Below are positions 1 through 12,168 of a stretch of 64,000 nt of DNA, piece after piece (position 1 is the first letter of the stretch; every line of letters starts with the position of its first letter). The stretch covers positions 1,903,501-1,967,500 of the forward strand of contig VICG01000015.1 in the NCBI GenBank assembly GCA_008692225.1, read 5' to 3'. The position numbers were made by a program, and so were the translations under genes. Source of the stretch: Monilinia fructicola (lineage: Eukaryota > Ascomycota > Leotiomycetes > Helotiales > Sclerotiniaceae). The notes below the pieces were generated by a model that ran no database searches, had not been told where the DNA came from, and worked only from the letters and a program-made list of their open reading frames with translations.

Positions 1-1010
1 CAGACCGCAATGTCATTAAACTATTGCAAAAGATTCATGGCGGAGCCAGCAGATGGAGCAGCATACACGACTGATCTTCGAGGCCCAGGTCAGAAGCATG
101 AATCCACATCGAAAGCCATTGCTTCACATAACCATCGGCCTCGAAGATCAGCCCGACCCACAAGGTATGCTGCCCCAAGAAGGGCCAATGCTCTTTGTGC
201 CAACACTCTAAGAGTCACATGCAGCTCTGCCATGAACCTGGAGGTATTCCCATTGGCATGTTCACTTAAATGCAATTTGGTGGTGGAAACTCGCCAGAGC
301 ACCCGCACATTCCGTGCGTACGGGAAGCTCGTTGAATATCTAAGGCCCAAGGTGGCAGGATCTGTGCCAACTTCTCAGATGGCGGGGAGACCGGTATGGT
401 GGTGGCCGCTTCAAGAAAGCATCGCGTCAGAGGTGCTGATGTGGTCGTTCTTGATGCAGCAGCTTTGTGAGTTGATTTGTTCGTCATCTCTTACTCATGG
501 AAACTAATTGCTATTTTAGATTGGAGAAAACAGGTGTGCGCCCGCTCAAGAAAACTCTGTTTCTGAGCGAAATTAGGAGCCCTTAGGTCTATATCTCTGG
601 CAGAGAATAACTGTGTTTAGTTAAAGATGCTCTCAAGCTGCCGAAGAGAAGACACTTTGTCAAATGGCCGAGAATCATCCCATCAAAGTTTGTTTGGAAT
701 GTATGATACTTTATATCATCCCAATTTGTATCATAAGCCTTTGCAGTCCAGGTCGTACCAATAGAAATAAAACTCCTCACATTTCTTGAACCCCATTCAC
801 CTGGCCACATAACCAATCCAACCAAGACTTGGGAACGCGAGTAGCACAGTGAAAAGCCAGACCCGTCAGATCATCAGCTATGCCCAACTCCAAGATAGAC
901 ATCACCTCAAATAACCCACCCACGTATGAAGCCTCATTTTCGCTTTGTAACGTAAATATCATTATTTGATAATGGATGCGGGGTATCTGTTATTCTGTAG
1001 GGACTAGGTA
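1..1010. other. Unassigned region with fragmentary reading frames
   Basis: Several frames of 60-165 codons overlap on both strands, but none shows a domain I recognise and none joins into a longer product through plausible splice sites. On the minus strand two overlapping frames (about 590-960) could be pieces of one decayed gene. The first 500 bases are more GC-rich than the following 4 kb, so a truncated exon running off the window edge is possible. No function is assigned. Confidence 0.3.
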
Positions 1011-1129
1011 GGTTGGTTGGAGATGCGTGATGGGGAGGATGGATTGAGAGTGAATTTCTATGCTATTAACCTTAACTTTACCGACCTAACCTTACCTATC
1101 TACCCTACCTATCTACCTGCTTATCCACA

Positions 1130-1476
1130 TACTCGAGTAGTTCTACCGGCGATCTCCAGCTTCAACAACATATCTCAGCAGCACCATCCTCTGTACAGCT
1201 CGAGTTAAGTACTCCATATACATACCTGCAGACAATTGGCAAACCCATCCCACCCCCTCAATCCTACCAAAGGGTCTAGCCTCAGCTAATTCCACGTTGA
1301 TGATGCGTCGAGGTAGGTACCTGCACGATACGTGTGTGTTGTTTATAAGGTTACTCGAGTATGTGATATTTCTCTCTTTTGCATTTACCCGCGCAACATC
1401 CATGCGTTGATAAACACGATTATCAAGAACCCGGAAGACCAAGGTTGTTTTATGAGCTGAGCTACTCGAGCGAGTA
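1130..1476. promoter_or_regulatory. Cluster of TACTCGAGTA palindromes
   Basis: Exact copies of the 10-bp palindrome lie at 1130-1139 and 1352-1361. A variant with the central CGAG duplicated lies at 1463-1476. Recurrence elsewhere in intergenic DNA suggests a protein-binding site, but no factor is known to me for it. Confidence 0.4.
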
Positions 1477-1494
1477 CTTTGGGTAAGTATGATG

Positions 1495-1575
1495 TTTTTT
1501 TTTTTTTTTTTTTTGTTTTTTTTATTTTTTTATTTTTTTTTTATTTTTTTTTTATTTTTTTTTGTTTTTTTTTTT
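1495..1575. repeat. Poly-T tract with A and G interruptions
   Basis: About 80 bases of almost pure T, interrupted roughly every 8-10 bases by single A or G residues. It directly follows the third palindrome variant. Confidence 0.9.
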
Positions 1576-2625
1576 CATTTTTATCTCAGCTGCTCGCACT
1601 CAACCTCATAGATTGCAGGTACACGGTGGTATATGAGTCTACAAGTCTATAAGGGCGATGTGAATTCAACACTAAACACACATACACATGGGACTTTCCT
1701 CGCGAGTTTCCGATACAATGGATCGAAACACAAGACAGCATGTATCTACGACGACTTATCTCTACAGAATATATATGGAAGTCTCCTCCTAGGCCAACCA
1801 ACCCTACTTCAACATCACACCGCATGACCCCCAAACCATGTGACCAGATCATATGTCCTGACCAGATCGCTCGTCACCGATGATCCCTCAAATAATCAAT
1901 CATCCACCAACACAATGTAAGGTTATCGATGAGATCACGATGGCTGATATCACGATATCGGATGGCGCATATGCTACGGTATAACCTTATACTTGCTATT
2001 CCGCATGCCGGAATGTCGTTAAGACTTCCGGTGGATCCTAGATGGGGAATTCTGCGGATCCTGGTCGGTGTGGTAGTGTAGGGTTCTGCTGGATATGGAG
2101 GGTTTTGCTGTACAGAGTATGATGGGGTGGGCAGATTGGTGTTGGCGGTTTTTCTTTTTCTATTTTTTTTCTTTTCCTTTTCCTTTCCTTTTCCTTTCTT
2201 TCTTTTCTCTTTTGCAGTTATACTCCTTGTTGGATGGTATGCATGTTCATATGGTGGGAGGAATAACAAGGATGATGTGGTGATGTGATGAAGGAGGATG
2301 TGAGAGGAAAAGGAAGAGGAAGAGGAAGAGGAGAAGTTTGTTTGATGTTGATGTTGGTATTGATGAATCAGAAGAAAAGGATGAAGGGAGAGTAGGGGGA
2401 GAAGAGAGAAGAGTGAAGAATGAAGAATGAAGAAAGGTCTTATTGTGATTGCCCGCTTTCAATCAAGGGTATAGACTACATCCATACACCCATACACTAC
2501 TCCGTACTAGCTAGATTGTCCAATCCCCAGCCGCCGCTTTAATCTTAACGTTGATAACGTTGATAACGTTCATATCGTTCATATCGTTGATATCCATCCG
2601 CATGGTTAGGAAGTTCAAAATAATA

Positions 2626-2635
2626 TACTCGAGTA
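2626..2635. promoter_or_regulatory. TACTCGAGTA palindrome, single copy
   Basis: Exact copy embedded in a TA-repeat stretch; no gene start is close by. Confidence 0.35.
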
Positions 2636-4249
2636 TATATATATATATAAATATATCAATCAGCGACGATGTGATTTCTTTTTCGTTGTTGATTAATTGC
2701 CTCTTCTATATTATATCGGCTCAACAACTTTTTAGGATTATATTATAATAACCTTAGAACCTTACTTTAACTGTATAAGTTTAATAAATAGAAGATTTTA
2801 TATCACAACTTATTATAATTAGAAGGGTTGAGAAGTTTACAAAATAATGTTCCAATATCTTACTCGGCAACTAGTATTTAAGATTGGAGGGAAATGTATA
2901 GTTATAAGAGCAACCTGGAATCATACATAAACATCTAATCGAAGAAAAAGGATTATTATTCAGACAGTTACACATATTCATTCATACATTCATACATACA
3001 CTTCACTTCTTCCTCTCTCCCTCACCTCACTCATCATTTCATACTATGTCCTCCTATTCATTTAATACAGATATGTAACCTGGGAACATACCACATACTA
3101 CATACCATATACCATATACAAATACCACATATCAAATACCACCCACATACCACATACCACATACCACATATAACAATACATACCATATACCAAAACATTA
3201 TATCATCAATAAGACATCCATCCACCCATCCATCCATCAACCAACCAACCAACCAACCAACCAACCAACCGTTTAACTCGTTCTATCAAATCCATTCTCT
3301 TGCAGTACTAGGCCCTAATACATGTGAATCTCTCGCATATCCATGCGTATGCATTTAGGAGTTTATGCGTGCAAAGATATACCAACACTTGGAGATCTAA
3401 GATTATATCTAATCTTCACCGTATGTATGTAGGTATGTAGGTATGTATGTATGTATGTAGGTATGTATGTATATACGTATCATATGTGTTATATGTACAG
3501 ACTACTACTTACTGCTCAGCTCAACCCTTGGAAAACTTATTATCCTTCACGCATCTCGTTCCCATTACATCCCAAGAACAAAGACAACAAAGCATTAACT
3601 CATATCCCGCTTCCAGTTTGCTATTTTCTATTTTCTACTCTCTACTTTATCCTTTCTCCTTCCTCCTTTCGACCTTCTCGTTCCTCGTTTCAAGCTTCTT
3701 CTATATCGTCATCTCCATTTCCACTACCCCTATTCTCCTCCGTGCACTACTAGGTATTCCTGTCGATAAGAACCTCTTCGATTTACGATGTCCATGAGTA
3801 TTCGACGATTTACGAACGGAATGAAATAATAAATACGAATCATCATTATTATCTTATCGTTATCATTGTCATTACCATCATCATCATCATCATCATCTTC
3901 TTCTTCTTCTTCTTTTTCTTCTTCATCATCATAAATACTATTCCTCAACAAAAATCATCTTGAAACATATCGAACATCTGACCGCATTTGCTTCTCGTGC
4001 CTATCCTATCATATCCTATCCTGTCCTATCCTATCCTATCTATCCAATCCCAAACCCCCGCTGTTGATCAGCTCAGCCATCATCATATCATATTTACCTT
4101 GTATTATATCACACCCATCCATCTTCCTACCTCGTCACCACTATCTACTCTATTCCCCATCATGTCAACATCACATCCTTCTCATCACAATCAACATTTA
4201 CGATCAAGTCCATCTCGTAATCAACAAAAATAGAACCAATAGAAACAAC

Positions 4250-5473
4250 ATGGCGAGATCAAATGGTGTATCTGATCGATTACGCAATGAAGGTATTTAT
4301 ACTTTTATTAATACAACTGTCCCCATTTCCCCATTCCCCAGGTTCATATCCATATCCTCCACATGTCTATCTAATCTAATCGCATATCTGATCGCGCAAA
4401 AATGGTAGAATCTTGGGTAGAAATATCTTCACAGCCATCTTCATCTTCCATTTCATCTATCGATAATGAAATCGTCACAACGGGTCTCCGCGTATCTCAA
4501 CATCCCTCAACTCGACGGCGCAGACGTTCTCAAAACCAACCACGTCCACAAGTTACGCCAAACAACCACAGACAAACAAGTACAAGCAGTCAGGAAGAAT
4601 ATGAAGAATCGGAATCGGAACCAGATCATATAGATATCTTGACCAGCTCCAATGAGATATCTCCTCCAGTAGCCATCCCAGCCCGATTATCAACCCGGGA
4701 AACATATGATGCCGAATCCGAAGATGACGAAGATGAGAACGGTACAGCTTTGGGGGTAGGAAGAGGAACGTCCCTCCCATTTACCCCCCAACCAAATGTC
4801 TTCTCCCACCCACCTTCCTCACAATCTCAAAATCATCGAGCCACCGCCCAAACCCAAGAATCTTACTTCCCCCGTCAAATCCACTCACAACCCGCCCGCA
4901 ATCCTACCCATCCCGAAACCACACCACCTCCCGCAACACCTCATTCAACAGCTCCACCCGACCCCCCCCATAGACCATGACGCCGCCCTCCGCGCCAGCC
5001 TCAAAACTCTCCTCTCCTGCGCCGCCGCCGCACGAGGACTCCCCAAAAACTCCCCCACAAAATCCCCCCACCAACCACCCCATCGGTCTCCGCATCCTCC
5101 CCGAATCTCAACTCCCCACCGCAGCACCCCCCCATCCCATCTCCAGACCCACATCCCCCACCCGCCCACGGAGCACAAATTTGCAACCCGCTCACGAACA
5201 ATCCCTCACCCGCAAAACCCAGCCAAAAACAAACAAAATACCCGTGCGGCGCTCAAGAAGAAAAAGGCCGAGCTGCCCACGGAGAACGAAACGTTCATCT
5301 CCCCAACGCTACTCACGTGGGCGATGAGCGCGGGCGTCGTGGTTCTAGTCTCGGTCGTGGGATTTGGAGCAGGCTATGTTATTGGGAGGGAGGTGGGGAG
5401 ACAGGAAACGTCGGTCCTGGGCGGGTGGAATGCTTCGGTAGCGGATATGGGGGGTGTGGGAGGGAGGTGGTGA
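4250..5473 (+). CDS. Tail-anchored membrane protein of unknown function (frameshifted in this sequence)
   Basis: Exon 1 is 4250-4292, the intron 4293-4408 (GT-AG), and exon 2 starts at 4409, joining in frame. The N-terminal half is Ser/Gln/Pro-rich with an Arg-rich patch and an acidic stretch, probably disordered. The frame breaks at a run of eight C (4962-4969): one frame stops at 4980, while the next frame carries on to 5473. With seven C the reading is continuous, about 400 residues. The C-terminal part has a conserved-looking segment, DHDAALRASLKTLLSCA, then a Lys-rich stretch and one hydrophobic helix (near WAMSAGVVVLVSVVGFGAGYV) close to the C-terminus, suggesting a tail-anchored protein with a cytosolic N-terminus. 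I do not recognise a named family. The break is probably a homopolymer sequencing error, but a real null allele cannot be excluded. Confidence 0.65.
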
Positions 5474-8400
5474 GGGGAGGAGGTGGTGGCTTGAAGAGAT
5501 TTCGATGGGGGGGTAGTGTCGCGAGGAGTATCGTTGCTTCTTGAGGTTGATTTGCATGCGGATTTCATGGGAGTTTCTATAGAGATATCAGGAGCGTGTT
5601 GGATTTGGATCTTCGTTGGGTAAGCGTGGTTTTGTGGATTTGTTCTTTTGCCTTTTGGGGTCGCGTGTTGGGTCGCGTTGGGGTCGCGCATATACAAATT
5701 CGTACTTGTGTTCATATCCGTCGTCATATTTATTACATTTACACCCTGATACCATTTGAACCCCTTCTAAATGTAATTGTTTGATACATGGTTAGTGGGC
5801 GAAGGGGTGGGATTGGGGAGATGGCGAAGGTGATGGGCAATATCGAGGACACAACAATATGCCATACCATAGAATAACATGAAACATGAAAGAAGACGAA
5901 ATTGGAATCCGACGCAGCTAAACGAGTAACAAATATACATGTACTCTACCAAATCCCTTCCCCTTTCGCTTCCCCTTCCTTCCCCAACCTCTCCTATAAC
6001 ACGTCCATTTATCCATATATTGCTAGTATCTACTCGAGTACAAACATATATATCACGTAGACACACACACACACACACATACATATACCGTATACAAAAA
6101 AACCAAAACGAAACGCAAAGCAAAGCAAAGCAAAGCATTATCTGATAAAAAACATTATATACCATCTATCCATCCATCCGACATGAAGAATCCAGCCTGA
6201 ATTATGACTCGACAAAACCTGCCGTTTGTGTAATACCATACTTCGTAGAACTTGATTATGGGTTTTAGGGTTTGAGATGTGGATATATGTATAAATATAT
6301 ATATATAAATAGAGAAGCAAATAGTCGAGTAAAGCTTAATCGATATATTTGATGGATGCATGTAAAGTGTGGAATTGTGTATCATTTGAAGATTGTTTGA
6401 GGGAGGTTGATGGGAGATGGGAGATGGGAGATGGAAAAGCATCTTTATGGGTGAATTTGGATGTACTGGATAGATTGGTGGGTTGGGGTAGGTTGGGTGT
6501 CGAGAATTGGTATTGGGCTGGGATAGTTTGGTTCTAGATATGTTTTATGTTCTATGTTGTGGCTCTAGATTGGATTGGATTGGATGGAACAGGATTGAAT
6601 AGCATTAGAACTGGGGGAATAAAGAAGGATATTCTTTACCAGGAGCTATGTGGAATAGAGATATGGAGGATGAGATAAGAATACTTGTATTTTGGCCCCA
6701 TTTCTCTACTGGGCTTTCGTGAGAGCCTCCATGAGCCGACCATTTCCAAACTGGTTGGTTTGTTGTGTGGATGGTAGTATATGGTCGATGGTATGTACTG
6801 ATGCGTGAAGTTACGTACCACGCACAGTTGACATTGATGTGTCGTCTCCTCGCCTCAAACAAGTAAGTAGAAATTAAATCCTACCCAATGCTGCGATCAG
6901 AATGGCCTTTTCCTGTTTATCCTCATGCTCATCCTCAAACCCTCCACAGCTACCTTGTGAATCCTCCAATTGAAAACCCCAGATGCACCGCGTAATCTCC
7001 TACTGACTCCTTCATATTTGGAAACACCGAGTTCGCAAAAGAAAGCGAGAGTCATGCCACTTATGTGTGCGTATTTTATAAAGCCCATAGCGTTGAGCCC
7101 TTTATCTAGCGACGAAGGCTTACATCACGGAAAACGACGCCAGAGCCGGAGAGGACGGTGGCCTCTAGATTCTGCTGGTGAGTATGAGGGTCGGTCGGTG
7201 ATGTCCAGAAAAAGGAGTAACGATATGGGAGAGGATCGCAACTTTGGAGATGACAGTCGAGATCATTAGGAAGACGAAAGGGAAGAAAGAACGCTCACTT
7301 GAGGGCGGAGCCGCTGCGTAGGAATTGGATGAAGATTCAGCACAGGCTTCTCCAATCCAAATATCAATGCAGAATGTCCAAGACAATCCTTTGAACAAAT
7401 TTATAATGCATCTTTATGATCATCTGTATGACTTGGTTCTAGCGAGTTGCTCGCGAAGACGGGATGAATGGATGACGATTAATCGCCTCGAATATAGGTT
7501 CAATGACTATCCCCATCCCCAAGTCATCCCAGGCCACCAATACAAAGCGATGCCTCATAAACCATCGTCGTGTTAGCCAAAAATGTCATAATTCTAGATA
7601 CAAACCACTAGTTCAACCGGGAAAGAGTCTGTCAATAGTCAAGCTGCCATTTTCGAAGCACAACCACGGAACACTGATCCAGCCTCAGAAATGATAATCG
7701 AAACAACATACGTCCGTTTAGCATTGAATTGACGAAAAGCCTTCTCCGCACCAGACTTGTATTCTCTCAAGATCACCTGGGACATGGATGTCATCTCAGA
7801 AGAAACTCCAGCCTGGTTGGGCGGAACATTGATCGATTTCGCCGGGGAACTGAGGATTCTATAAGTTTTCCTGTAGTCAGGTCGATATTCGAGGACGTAT
7901 TTGAGTTTTATGGGGTAGTTATATCATGCCGATCAATGAGCATGGATGACCTTTTAGTCAAACAGCTAAAGAATCGCGAGAACCTTCGTTGAAAGTCATG
8001 ACGGTGCATCGAGTCAACATCTATATGAGTTGGTCACACAATGTAAGCAAAATCCAGGGAACCAAAATGTATGCTTAGCTATCAAATAGAAAAGGTCAGA
8101 GATAAGGGCGAAGATACATGAAAGTCCTTTATGAGCCGTGAGTTCGTCTTTGGAGGCTTGCCATTTATATCATGATGACTCTTATTTTTATATGAAATTT
8201 GATAGAAACAGATATTCAACGATACGATGATGTTTTGTTGCCCATCAAACATCAATATTGAGCCAGTAGACTTGGCAATGAGAGCATGCAGTGTCAAGGG
8301 ATGAAGTTCTACTCAAGTAGTTTACAGTTAACGAATATGCAAGGCCAAAAGATGAGTTACCATGGGACAAACGAGGTAGGAAAAAAGATGAATTATTCTT

Positions 8401-10289
8401 CAACTCAATAAATCGGATTTCATAGGCTTGGGTAGTTTGAGTGGGTTGTTAGACTGGGAGGAAGCTGGAAGAAAGATCTCTAGTCGGTTTCTGCTCTATA
8501 TTTAAATTGCGGATATGATGGACAGCCCGATTTAAGGTTACAAAGCAATCATCAGACGAATCAAAAACAAATTAACAGGACTCTCATACTTTGGGTATAC
8601 ACTTGGCAACATTATCTATCTATAAGCTTGAAGTCTAGTCAAAAGACTCTGCTTGCATACTTTTGATTCAATTTCTTCCACTAGGGGGATCTTGAAGGAG
8701 CCGAGTAAGGCTGACTTTAAAATCATCTGAGATGACCTCACTAGATCCATTAGCTCATCAACAAACGATAACTTCGTTTCTACTTAATGTTCTCACTGAT
8801 TTTGGAGAAATATTCAAACTGGATATTATATGACTTTTCATAAATAGTCTTGGTATACTGCTGTATGGATTTCCTCTCAGTGTTGGTAATATTTCCTCAA
8901 GGCTTTTCAACGGGACGGGAAGGGTGATCTACACTGCAACGGGCGGTATTGGTATGATACACACTGGTTTCTTTCCAAGCTTGCATCTTGTGCTGAGATG
9001 AAACATTTTATCTAGCTGGGCAGAAAAGAGCTTTGCTGCTTCTTACAAAAGGTTTATGGTGTTGAGATATTAACTCGAATAGAAAGAAAAGCCGAGCTTT
9101 GCAGCACTGAGTATTGTTCTAGAATACGGCAGCGGACACGAGATAGTCAAAGACTTTGGCATTTTCTGTGACATAAAACAAAAATAACTAAAAGTAAATT
9201 TGGGGCTGGAGCGTGTCTTCACTAGAATCATCCAGTTCAAGAGCCCAAATGTGAGAATATATGTAGGACTGCGCTTCACCCTGCTGACATATTGACCTCT
9301 ATACTCTTGCTAATTGTATTCTAACTGTCACAAGCTTCTATGGCCACAGTCAGCGTCAGAGGCTAGTCATTGATAGCAAACATTCACTCGTTTAATTTGC
9401 GAATGATGGATGAAAGTAAGTCCCCAGTCATGCTGAAATATATTCATGCAAAAGAAACGGGGGAGGAGGGGTGGATGAACGACATAACCTTATATCAATC
9501 ATGTGCAGTCTATTACTTGAATTCTTGATATGGCTGTTTGGCTTGTGTGAAATGAAGATTTGAATTGTGGTGATGTGGTTAGTAGTGCGTGTCTTGAATG
9601 GGGGACGAAATCTCGTGATTTTTGTCTGCACGGATAACCTTAGATGTTTAGAACTGCTTCTAGCCTCATCACGGGACATGCATGTTGTTCTTATCGATGA
9701 AGTTCTAAGGTTATCAGAGGCAAAACTAATAACGTTAATCAATTTACCGGTAAAATAGTCTGATAAACTTCCCTTTTCATCTTGTTACATGCACATCATT
9801 CTCCCATTCAAGTATCGTTTTCCTGCTTCTATCTAATCATTCTCGATCCTTGCAGTGACCTATACCTCCCCCTCATATATTCTACGTATATCTAACACCC
9901 CCATCCCAAGTGGGCAAAGAGGGAAGATGCTCGAGTACGTACTGATAAGAAATGATCCCACACGTTATCAAATGGTATCTCCAAACGTAAGGAAAGAGGG
10001 TGGGAGGTAGGATAACACGCGCAGAAGGGTTAGCGTTGCGGGGCGGCGATGGCCTTTAGACACCACAGAATGTATGCACACGGGAACTACTTTACTGTAG
10101 TCAGTCAGGTATTGGTACTACAGTGTTATCATTGAAGGTCAAGATTCTCGTGAAAACGTCCTCTCCATTGATATAAATCATTGCAGTTCCTTCTACATAT
10201 CAATTTACCTTCATCCTCATTCATCCTCATCTACTTCTTTCATTTACTCAAATCACTTGAGCGATTAGATTCCTGGAATCACCCAAAAC
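5474..10289. other. 4.8 kb without a supportable gene
   Basis: The first several hundred bases are presumably the 3' end of the preceding gene. A CA run (6061-6080) and TA-rich tracts follow. Between 6.9 and 9.8 kb there are only short, mutually overlapping frames below 100 codons with no recognisable domain. Composition is ordinary, not AT-extreme, so the region could hold decayed genes or long regulatory DNA. The last 300 bases, with CT-rich tracts, are the likely promoter of the transporter at 10290. Confidence 0.5.
6031..6040. promoter_or_regulatory. TACTCGAGTA palindrome, single copy
   Basis: Exact copy about 560 bases downstream of the membrane protein gene, near a CA dinucleotide run. 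A one-base variant (TGCTCGAGTA) sits at 9928-9937, about 350 bases upstream of the transporter start. Confidence 0.35.
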
Positions 10290-12168
10290 ATGGTAGACTT
10301 GATCGATGAAAAACATCAATCTACTAACTCTGATGATATCAAAAAGATCTCACAGGACTTAGAACGCAATATCACATTGGGTGAAGGGGAATTGCATGAT
10401 GCTGTCTTCAAACATGCAGATCCAAATGACGGTGATGAGGCACTCAAAGCATTTGCTGGTCACGATGGTGAAGTCATTGTTATGACATCAGAAATGGAGA
10501 AGATATTATTGAGAAAGATTGATTGGAATCTAATGCCCGTACGTTTATTTCTTTGTACTGGGGTGATTGTACTAATTCCTTCAACAGATGCTATGCGTAG
10601 TGTATGGACTCAACTATCTCGACAAAACAACTCTTTCCTATGCTAGCATTATGGGGATGAAATCCTCACTGGACCTGAAGGGTGACGATTATCAATGGCT
10701 AGGGTAAGAGCACCCAAATTGAGTAGGACGATGTCGAAATATGTGTGATGAGAACTGATCTTTAACATTTTTGTTACTATCCTTCTTATTGTCCTTGTAT
10801 TCTGTCGTCATCTTATGCTATATATCTCTCTGCTCTCGTGGATTTTGATTATCTGGAAATAGCTCTTTACTAATGTAACCATTCTACAGGTCGATGTTCT
10901 ACATTGGGTACTTGGTCTGGGAGTATCCAACGAATCGTCTCTTACAGAGATTACCACTCGCAAAATGGTCTTCATTTAATATTATTGCTTGGGGTGCCAC
11001 ATTGTGTTGCATGGCTGCGACTAGCAATTTTGCGGGTGCGGTCGCTGTACGTTTCTTCCTTGGATTATTCGAGGCCGCAGTCACTCCTGGATTTACTCTA
11101 TTTACATCTCAATGGTATACGAGAGAAGAACAAGGCTTGAGAACTGGAATATGGTTCAGTTTTAATGGGTTTGCTCAGATATTCGGTGGTCCTCATTGCT
11201 TATGGCATCTCAGTTGGTGTCAAAAAAAGCGGAGCAGCCATTTCTTCATGGAAAATAGTTTTCTTGGCCATTGGTCTTCTAACTATTGCTATTGGGTGCA
11301 TATTCCTCTACTTCATGCCAGACAACCAATTGAATGCAAAGTTTCTTAAACCTCATGAGAGACTTATGGCAATTGAGCGTATCCGAAAGAATCAGCAAGG
11401 AGTTGGAAATAAACATTTCAAGATGTACCAACTGAAGGAAGCCCTTACCGATCCGGTTACTTGGGCTTTTGTATTCTATGCATTAGTAGCAGACATTCCT
11501 AATGGTGAGGTGAATCTTGATGACGTATCTGATCAATGCTAACTGATAATCTATAGGTGGCATCTCGAACTTCTTTTCCCAGCTTATAGTGTCATTTGGA
11601 TACACACCCGATGAGTCGCTTCTTTACGGCACCCCCGGTGGTGCTGTCGAAGTCGTGGCTCTCATAATCTGCGGTTACCTTGGAGATAAATATGGTCAAA
11701 GGCTTTTTAATATCAATTTCAGGTCTCTTAATTGCCATGCTGGGCATGATACTCATTGTTGCTCTCCCTTTATCCAATAACACTGGTCGTCTAGCGGGTT
11801 ATTACTTAACTCAAGCATCACCAACACCATTCACTGCACTCCTGTCCATGATCTCGAGTAACATCGCAGGCTATACCAAGAAAACGACGGTTGCAGCCCT
11901 GTATCTAGTCGCCTACTGCGTTGGGAATATTATCGGTCCCCAGGTGTTCAGACCCGAAGATGCGCCACGATACAAGCCTGCAGAAATAACAATTATTGTG
12001 TGCTACGGATTATGTGCTATTGATGTGGCTTTCATTGCTTGGTACTACAATAGGATGAATGAGAAAAATGAAGTCATTAGAGCCACACCGGGATATAAAA
12101 AACTAGATAAACAGGAGTTCCTCGATCTCACGGACAAGGAAAACCATGAGTTTGTGTACTCGCTATAG
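10290..12168 (+). CDS. MFS transporter, Dal5/allantoate permease type (anion:cation symporter family)
   Basis: Plasma-membrane symporter for small organic anions; members carry allantoate, nicotinate, biotin precursors or related acids, and the substrate cannot be read here. Exons are 10290-10538, 10588-10703, 10890-11504 and 11557-12168; all junctions keep frame and the third intron carries TGCTAAC. After an 80-residue cytosolic N-terminus come family hallmarks: LNYLDKTTLSYAS (helix 1), DYQWLGSMFYIGYL, WEYPTNRLLQRLP, RFFLGLFEA, and late in the protein GYTKKTTVAALYL and FRPEDAPRY. Two single-base insertions break it: an extra C at 11191-11192 (after FNGFAQIFGG) and an extra T in the T5 run 11704-11708 (after GDKYGQR). 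Without them the protein is 529 residues, the usual length. Both disrupted segments remain conserved on either side, so sequencing error is likelier than decay. Confidence 0.85.

Larger units (their letters stand above)
1011..4249. other. Low-complexity intergenic region
   Basis: No coding region is supportable. The stretch is dominated by simple-sequence tracts: T-rich (1495-1575), CT-rich (about 2150-2215), AG-rich (2290-2435), TA steps (2626-2660), CCAA tetramers (3236-3270), GTATGTAG-like steps (3420-3475), and CAT/CTT trinucleotides (3865-3930). Reading frames here have the biased composition of those tracts. The pyrimidine-rich 3.5-4.2 kb part may contain the promoter and leader of the gene starting at 4250. 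Confidence 0.6.

Noticed and set aside
1874..2462. Lys/Glu-rich and Ser/Phe-rich frames
   Set aside because: Products of purine/pyrimidine tracts.
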